A stretch of 64,000 nucleotides of DNA, taken from positions 1 to 64,000 of the forward strand of contig JAFRER010000018.1 of NCBI GenBank assembly GCA_017434755.1. The letters run 5' to 3'. The position numbers and the translations under genes were made by a program. The notes beneath the pieces were generated by a model. It was not told the DNA's origin, did not search any database, and saw only the letters and a program-made list of their open reading frames with translations. The DNA comes from Oscillospiraceae bacterium. GTDB taxonomy: Bacteria; Bacillota; Clostridia; Oscillospirales; Oscillospiraceae. Below are positions 58,975-64,000 of this stretch, piece by piece; the stretch's first letter is position 1; every line of letters starts with the position of its first letter.

Positions 58975-61278
58975 TCAATTCTGTTTTTTTATTTCAAAGA
59001 GATTTGACCCGAAATCTCCCTGAACTCGCAGATCCTTATCATACCCTGTTCCTGAAAACCGCTTTCCTAAGGGTATGCCTGCCCGCAGCGCTCTGCCGGA
59101 GCACACCGCCTCCGTTTTTCCGTCGTACATTTTGTAGTGTCGGTCTGCCGTTCTCAAAACTCTTCCTTCCGGATCAAGCTCAATCGGCAGAATATGCTTC
59201 AGCAGTCCGCCGAACTGCCTTACCCGCAGCAGCTGCGGCCGGCTCTCCACGGTGTATACCGCGTCCTTCTCCGGAAGCTCCGCGCAGAGCCACTCCAGCT
59301 CCGGGCCCGCCGGCACCAGCCGGTGGAACAGGCCGCAGAGGCAGCGTTCGGCATCGGAGACCTGCCAGCAGACGGCGCCGTTCTCCGCCCGGTTCCGCCG
59401 GAAGCAGCCGAACTGGAAGGTCTTGCGCCGGGCCTTGTAGTAGGCGATGATGTCCTTCAGCTCCGCCTCGTCCACCGGCTGCATCCGGTCCAGATCGAAT
59501 TCCAGGCCGAAGGCGCCGAAGAAGGAGACATTGGCCCGGGTGGACAGCGGCGTGTTCCGCAGGGTCATGGCGTGGGGCGCCGCGGAGATGTGGGCCCCCA
59601 TGGTGCTCTGGGGATACAGATAGGAAAGGCCGGTCTGGATGTTCAGCCGCTCGATGGGGTCCGTGTCGTCCGAGGCCCAGATCTGCGGGGCAAAGCAGAG
59701 CATGCCCAGGTCGAAGCGGTTGCCGCCGGAGGCACAGCCCTCCAGCAGGATCTGCGGCCGCGGCCTGAAGATCCGCCCCAGGACCTCGTACAGGCCCAGG
59801 ATGTATTCATAGGCTTTCTCCCCCGTCACCGGGGAGCAGCGGTTCATGTCCCACTTGACATATTGGATGTCCGTGGCGTCCAGAATGGCGGAGACGGAAT
59901 TTACGATATAGTCCCGCACCTCGCTCTTCGTCAGGTCCAGCAGCAACTCGTTGCGCCCGTAGAGCTCCCCGGAGCCCGGGGAGGCCAGCACCCAGTCCGG
60001 GTGCGCCCGGTAGCAGTCCGAATCGGGGTTGACGGCCTCCGGCTCGAACCACAGTCCGAACTGCATGCCTTCGGCATGGATCCTGCGGGACAGTCCTTCC
60101 AGCCCGCCCGGGAGCTTCTTGCGGTTCACATTGTAGTCCCCGAGGCCGGCGTGATCGTCGTTGCGCTCGCCGAACCAGCCGTCATCGAGAACGAAGAGTT
60201 CACATCCGAGTTTTTTTGCCTTTCTGGCCAGAGAGATCAGTTTTGACTCGGTAAAGCTGAACATGCAGCCTTCCCAGCTGTTAAACAGCACGGGCCTTTC
60301 CCTGCGTCTCCAGTACTTTGGAACGACGCAGTCGTTAATGAAATCATGCATGCGTTCTGACAGGCCGTTATAGCCCCGTTCAGACCATGCGATTACTGCG
60401 TCCGGCGTTTCGAAACGCTGTCCCTGCGGCATTTCGGCGCACAGTCCCTCCGGACTGATGCCCTGCAGTACTCTTGTGAAACCCACGGCAGAGCGCTGAG
60501 CGGAAGAATAGTGGTTGCCCGACCAGACAAGGTTGAACCCGAAGACCTCTCCGCTGTCTTCATTGGCATCGCGTGCTGCAAGAAGAAAGCCCGGATTATG
60601 CCTGTTGGAGGAAAAGCCGTTGGTGCTCTCGTTGACGATTCTCGAGTATGAGACAGGCACATCGTGTCTGTGCGTCTCCCGTATCCATCCCCCGTCGAAG
60701 GTCGACATCACATAATCACCCTTGAGATCAACGCAAGCGCTCATAAGCTTTTTCACGCAGACAGATCTGTCCGAATCGTTGACCAGAACCGTCCGTCTTA
60801 CAAGGACCGTATCAAAAAGGGAAAAGTACAGCTCCAGCCTGAGTCCGTCAAGGAGTGCATTGTCCGAACGCATCACGATCTTCAGCGTCTCATGCTCCCC
60901 TGAGGCATGCGGCATGACAGATGTCTCAGCAGCGGGTTCATCTGCCGTCTCAGAGTATGAATAGACAAAATCACCGGAAAGCGGCTCTCCGTCCACGAGA
61001 ATCTCAACAGGACTCTCTCTGTAGTCACCGGCCCCGGTTTCACTCCAGGCAAGAGGCATCGTATCAAGACTGGAGCCGTTATCTTCCTGCGAATACAGCA
61101 CATCGTTACCCCAGCCGAAAAGTGTGCTGCAGCACATGGCATCGGCGTCTTCAGGCAGAACCGGCGCCCCCATATGCAGCAGCTGCAGCTTGCCCCAGCG
61201 GATCTTCATCAGGCAGCTCAGCCGTTCGTTTCCCAGGAAAAAAGTCAGCCCGGAATCGTTTTCCGTTTTTCGGATCAT
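58975..61278 (-). CDS. Alpha-galactosidase, GH36
   Basis: A 767-residue GH36 enzyme without a signal peptide, acting on raffinose-type alpha-galactosides in the cytoplasm. The substrate-binding segment LDDGWFGERNDDHAGLGDY is near 365, the nucleophile is Asp-477 in YVKWDMNR, the CASGGNRFD motif is near 520, and the acid/base is likely Asp-537 in WASDDTDP. The ATG at 61278 is chosen because GGGGGAGG is just upstream and the family begins there; a frame to 61416 adds 46 unlike residues. Base composition is uneven: about 59,240-60,170 is clearly GC-richer than either end of the gene, which suggests recombination within it. Confidence 0.94.
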   Translation of the reverse strand: MIRKTENDSGLTFFLGNERLSCLMKIRWGKLQLLHMGAPVLPEDADAMCCSTLFGWGNDVLYSQEDNGSSLDTMPLAWSETGAGDYRESPVEILVDGEPLSGDFVYSYSETADEPAAETSVMPHASGEHETLKIVMRSDNALLDGLRLELYFSLFDTVLVRRTVLVNDSDRSVCVKKLMSACVDLKGDYVMSTFDGGWIRETHRHDVPVSYSRIVNESTNGFSSNRHNPGFLLAARDANEDSGEVFGFNLVWSGNHYSSAQRSAVGFTRVLQGISPEGLCAEMPQGQRFETPDAVIAWSERGYNGLSERMHDFINDCVVPKYWRRRERPVLFNSWEGCMFSFTESKLISLARKAKKLGCELFVLDDGWFGERNDDHAGLGDYNVNRKKLPGGLEGLSRRIHAEGMQFGLWFEPEAVNPDSDCYRAHPDWVLASPGSGELYGRNELLLDLTKSEVRDYIVNSVSAILDATDIQYVKWDMNRCSPVTGEKAYEYILGLYEVLGRIFRPRPQILLEGCASGGNRFDLGMLCFAPQIWASDDTDPIERLNIQTGLSYLYPQSTMGAHISAAPHAMTLRNTPLSTRANVSFFGAFGLEFDLDRMQPVDEAELKDIIAYYKARRKTFQFGCFRRNRAENGAVCWQVSDAERCLCGLFHRLVPAGPELEWLCAELPEKDAVYTVESRPQLLRVRQFGGLLKHILPIELDPEGRVLRTADRHYKMYDGKTEAVCSGRALRAGIPLGKRFSGTGYDKDLRVQGDFGSNLFEIKKQN

Positions 61279-61380
61279 GGCGTCCTCCCCCGTATCCCTT
61301 GTGAATACTTTGTTTTTTAATAATGTATCATAGTCGCGCCCCGAGCGCAACAGCGCGGCGGCCACCTTGGCAGAAAGCGG

Positions 61381-61409
61381 TTGCATTCGGTGGGCAGCGG
61401 CATTATAAT
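61381..61409 (+). promoter_or_regulatory. Promoter of the cytidylate-kinase-like gene
   Basis: TTGCAT at 61381-61386 and a perfect TATAAT at 61404-61409 have a 17-base spacer, and the ATG is 30 bases on. The -35 box is weak. Confidence 0.5.
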
Positions 61410-61439
61410 CGAGCAAAAAACGACCATCGGGAGGCGTCT

Positions 61440-62093
61440 ATGCGACTCATCACCATCAGCCGCCAGTTCGGCAGCGGCGGCCGCGAGCTGGGGAAACGGA
61501 TCTCCGACATCCTCGGCTGGGACTACTACGACAAGGAGATCATCCAGAAGCTGGCAGACGATCAGGGTCTGGACCCGGACTATGTGAAAAGCGTCCTGTC
61601 CAATCACGGCTGGAACACCATCCCCATGACCTTCCGCAGCAGCTTCTCCTCCGCCGTGTTCAGCAGCGGCTTCAGCAACGACATCCGCACCGCCCTTCTG
61701 ATCCGCCAGCGGGAGATCATCGAGAGCATTGCCGCGGCCGGGAACGACTGCATCATCGTGGGCCGGGACGCGGACATCATCCTCAGCGAACACAGCCCCT
61801 TCCGCATCTTCGTCTGCGCGGACATGCAGAGCCGCATCGACCGCTGCATGCGCTTCGAGCAAAAGAAGGAGGAGGCGGAGCGCCTCAGCGAGAAGGAGAT
61901 CGAAAAGAACATCCGGCGCATCGACCGGGACCGCTCCCGCATGCGGGAGCTGCTGACCGGCCTTGCCTGGGGGGATGCCGGTGCCTTCGATCTTTCGGTA
62001 AACTCCACGGGCTGGGAAATCAAGGCCCTGGCGCCCGCCGTAAGCGAATTCGCCGTGAAATGGTTTGAACGGAACGATGAGCGCATTGGCTGA
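61440..62093 (+). CDS. Cytidylate kinase-like family protein
   Basis: A 217-residue protein of the cytidylate kinase-like (AAA_26) family. The P-loop region is ISRQFGSGGRELGKR at about 6-20, with GSGGRE replacing a usual GxxxxGK[ST], as is normal for this family. The lid helix region carries RRIDRDRSRM near 160. True CMP kinase activity is doubtful, because the family commonly differs from Cmk. GGGAGG stands before the ATG at 61440. It overlaps the start of the MATE gene. Confidence 0.85.
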   Translation: MRLITISRQFGSGGRELGKRISDILGWDYYDKEIIQKLADDQGLDPDYVKSVLSNHGWNTIPMTFRSSFSSAVFSSGFSNDIRTALLIRQREIIESIAAAGNDCIIVGRDADIILSEHSPFRIFVCADMQSRIDRCMRFEQKKEEAERLSEKEIEKNIRRIDRDRSRMRELLTGLAWGDAGAFDLSVNSTGWEIKALAPAVSEFAVKWFERNDERIG

Positions 62094-63444
62094 AAGACGG
62101 GATCTTACCACCGGCGAGGTCTGGAAGAAGCTGCTGATCTTCTTCCTGCCCATTGCCGCCGGCACCTGCATCCAGCAGCTGTACAGCGCTGTGGACGGCA
62201 TGGTGGTGGGCCGCTTCGTTGGCACCGCCGCCCTGGCCGCCGTGGGCGGCAGCGCCGCGCAGGTGATCAATCTGCTGATCGGCTTCTTCGTTGCGCTGAC
62301 CACGGGTTCCTCCGTGCTCATCGCGCAGATCTTCGGAGCGGGCCGCTACGAGGACATCAAAAAAGCCTCGGGCACGGCCGTGACCATGTGCCTGGTCATG
62401 GGCCTGGCGCTGACGGTCTTCGGCCTGCTGGCTTCCCCCGCCATCCTCCGCCTCCTGCGCACCCCCGCCGACACGCTGGCAGACTCGGTGTGCTATCTGC
62501 GGATCTATTTTCTGGGGGTCCCCTTCATCCTGGTACTGAACATGGAATCGAACATGCTGCGCTCCGTGGGCGATTCGGTGAGTCCCTTCCTGTTCATGGT
62601 GGCCGGCTGCGTGTGCAACATCCTGCTGGACTTCGTGTTCGTGGTGTTCTTCCGCTGGGGCATTGCCGGCGTGGCCGTGGCCACGGTGGTCTCCCAGGTG
62701 CTGAACATGGCGCTGCTGAGCGCGAAGCTCTTCCGTCCCGGGGGAGAATACGGCCTTACCCTCTCCGACCTGGGCCTGCGGAGGCAGTACATCGGCGGCA
62801 TGCTGCAGATCGGTGTCCCCGCCGGGCTGCAGGCCTCCATGTTCAGCGTGTCCAACATGGTGATCCAGGTAGGCGTCAACTCCCTGGGCACCCTGGTGGT
62901 GGCCTCCTGGGCCATGACCTCCAAGGTGGACGGGCTGTACTGGGCCGTGAGCAACGCGCTGGGCGCCGCCATCACCAGCTTCGTGGGGCAGAACATCGGC
63001 GCCGGGAACTACGAGCGTGTGAAGCAGTGCATCCGGCAGGGCATGCTCCTTTCGGTGGGCATCACCGTTTTCCTCAGCAGCCTGCTGATGCTGCTGGGAA
63101 AGCCCTTGCTGCACATCCTGACCACCGACACGGACGTGATCTCCACCACCTACACCATGATGGGCTACTTTGTGCCCTACTATTTCACGTGGACGCTGAT
63201 CGAGGTGCTCTCCGCCGTGCTGCGGGGCGCCGGGGACGCCGTGCGGCCCGTGATCATCATCGGTCTGGGGATCTGCCTGTTCCGCATAGTCTGGATCGTG
63301 ACGGTGTTCGCGGCCTTCCACACGGTGCTGGTGCTGTCGCTGTCCTACGTGACCTCCTGGGTCATCACGGGGATCGCCCTGTTCGTCTATTATCGCCGGG
63401 GCACCTGGCTGGAGCGGGCGAAGAACCGCATCAAACAGAACTGA
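62077..63444 (+). CDS. MATE family exporter, second copy
   Basis: A 455-residue MATE protein with about twelve membrane helices. The first half has FFLPIAAGTCIQQLYSAVDGMVVG near residue 22 and the second half TSFVGQNIGAGNYERVKQ near 303, both family landmarks. The ATG at 62077 is preferred to a TTG at 62065, since GGAACG precedes it, and it overlaps the kinase-like gene by 17 bases, so the two are coupled. It differs clearly from the MATE gene at 3974, and its third codon positions are very GC-rich. Confidence 0.93.
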   Translation: MSALAERRDLTTGEVWKKLLIFFLPIAAGTCIQQLYSAVDGMVVGRFVGTAALAAVGGSAAQVINLLIGFFVALTTGSSVLIAQIFGAGRYEDIKKASGTAVTMCLVMGLALTVFGLLASPAILRLLRTPADTLADSVCYLRIYFLGVPFILVLNMESNMLRSVGDSVSPFLFMVAGCVCNILLDFVFVVFFRWGIAGVAVATVVSQVLNMALLSAKLFRPGGEYGLTLSDLGLRRQYIGGMLQIGVPAGLQASMFSVSNMVIQVGVNSLGTLVVASWAMTSKVDGLYWAVSNALGAAITSFVGQNIGAGNYERVKQCIRQGMLLSVGITVFLSSLLMLLGKPLLHILTTDTDVISTTYTMMGYFVPYYFTWTLIEVLSAVLRGAGDAVRPVIIIGLGICLFRIVWIVTVFAAFHTVLVLSLSYVTSWVITGIALFVYYRRGTWLERAKNRIKQN

Positions 63445-63466
63445 GCAGACGTGGAATCAAACAAAG

Positions 63467-63502
63467 AAAACAGCTGTCTTCCGTTTGGAAGACAGCTGTT
63501 TT
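63467..63502. terminator. Bidirectional terminator between the MATE gene and ppdK
   Basis: A perfect 16-bp stem (63467-63482 with 63487-63502) has a 4-base loop, and a T-rich tail stands on both strands. Confidence 0.92.
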
Positions 63503-63519
63503 GATTTTTATTGAGGGAC

Positions 63520-64000
63520 TTACTTTTCGTCCTTGATGGCCGCCTGGGCCGCCGCCAGTCTCGCGATGGGAACGCGGAAGGGGCTGCAGGAGACATAGTC
63601 CAGACCGACCTTGTGGAAGAACTCCACGGAGGACGGGTCGCCGCCGTGCTCGCCGCACACGCCGAGATGGAGGTCCGGACGGGTGGCGCGGCCGAGCTTG
63701 CAGGCCATTTCGACGAGCTTGCCGACACCGATCTGGTCTACCTTTGCGAACGGATCGTTCTCATAGATCTTCTTGTCGTAGTAAGCGGAGAGGAACTTGC
63801 CGGCGTCGTCGCGGCTGAAGCCGAAGGTCATCTGGGTCAGGTCGTTGGTGCCGAAGGAGAAGAACTCGGCCTCCTGGGCGATGTCGTCCGCGGTGAGGGC
63901 GGCTCTGGGGATCTCGATCATGGTGCCGACCAGGTACTTCATATCGACGCCGGATGCTTCAATGATCTCATCCGCGGTCTTGACGACCACATCCTTGACG
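63520..64000 (-). CDS. ppdK: Pyruvate phosphate dikinase, C-terminal part (cut by the window)
   Basis: About 160 residues of the PEP/pyruvate-binding C-terminal domain, running off the right edge with no start in view. The segments [20 protein letters not shown], the catalytic-Cys motif GVCGEHGG and the terminal [18 protein letters not shown] are those of PpdK. The enzyme interconverts PEP, AMP and PPi with pyruvate, ATP and Pi; in Clostridia it often works in glycolysis. It should meet PFOR metabolically, though far apart in this window. Confidence 0.96.
   Translation of the reverse strand, partial: VKDVVVKTADEIIEASGVDMKYLVGTMIEIPRAALTADDIAQEAEFFSFGTNDLTQMTFGFSRDDAGKFLSAYYDKKIYENDPFAKVDQIGVGKLVEMACKLGRATRPDLHLGVCGEHGGDPSSVEFFHKVGLDYVSCSPFRVPIARLAAAQAAIKDEK

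Noticed and set aside
59137-60246. A 369-codon plus-strand frame opposite the alpha-galactosidase
   Set aside because: Antisense of the GC-rich part of the GH36 gene; Gln/Arg/Val-rich product with no domain.
62020-63536. Long frames on both strands (62020-63321 minus, 62388-63536 plus) inside the second MATE gene
   Set aside because: High GC removes stop codons in the other frames. Products are His/Gly/Arg/Ala-rich low-complexity sequences.

Overview
The window looks like chromosomal DNA from an anaerobic member of the Bacillota, class Clostridia. Pointers are a single-polypeptide pyruvate:ferredoxin oxidoreductase, pyruvate phosphate dikinase, HemZ-type coproporphyrinogen dehydrogenase, the Asp23/FakA pair, a HisZ-dependent short HisG, CCA-encoding tRNA genes, SLH motifs and AGGAGG-type ribosome binding sites. 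Genus cannot be told from the sequence alone. There is no rRNA, CRISPR array, insertion sequence, integrase or phage gene. Coding density is high and most operons end in clear hairpin terminators.

Layout. 1-428 is a non-coding leader with repeats and a terminator. 429-3921 (+) is an aspartate-pathway operon: homoserine dehydrogenase, aspartate kinase, aspartate-semialdehyde dehydrogenase. 3974-6646 (-) holds a MATE exporter and an F420 gamma-glutamyl-ligase-like protein. 6776-11650 (-) is an envelope cassette: AlgI-like membrane O-acyltransferase, AlgX/AlgJ-like SGNH protein, an SLH/transglutaminase protein and a small lipoprotein. 11777-14489 (-) has an RlmI-like rRNA methyltransferase, a VanY-type peptidase and a MarR regulator. 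14775-18434 (-) is PFOR, divergent from Asp23 and FakA (+).

20888-30406 (-) is a complete histidine operon, yerC-hisZ-hisG-hisD-hisC-hisB-hisH-hisA-hisF-hisIE-hisJ, largely with stop/start overlaps. It runs on into a CARF/DUF1887 (Card1-like) nuclease gene as its last gene, although no CRISPR locus is present. That is the most unusual thing in the window.

30586-33710 (+) carries a DUF2974 hydrolase, a phosphodiester glycosidase and an RluA-type pseudouridine synthase. 33773-38365 (-) has a NUDIX hydrolase, a small membrane protein, a second phosphodiester glycosidase, a uridine-kinase-like P-loop kinase and HemZ. CarD (+) follows, then an M20 peptidase (-). 40637-48218 (-) is an oligopeptide ABC transporter operon (oppA-B-C-D-F) with a translationally coupled small membrane protein at its end; OppA and OppC both carry large extracytoplasmic insertions. 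48402-51514 (-) is a GH13 oligo-1,6-glucosidase-ispE-membrane protein operon.

51718-53472 (+) encodes an Ig-like surface protein. Five tRNA genes (Gly, Arg, His, Gln, Lys) follow in one transcription unit. 54280-58918 (+) has an MFS transporter, a flavodoxin-like reductase, a TlpA-like lipoprotein, a VanX-type peptidase and an anchored protein of unknown function. The right end has a GH36 alpha-galactosidase (-), a cytidylate-kinase-like protein and second MATE exporter (+), and the C-terminal part of ppdK (-) running off the window. Parts of this end are visibly GC-richer than the rest. Start sites were chosen from ribosome binding sites, family alignments as remembered, and promoter positions; no database search was possible.
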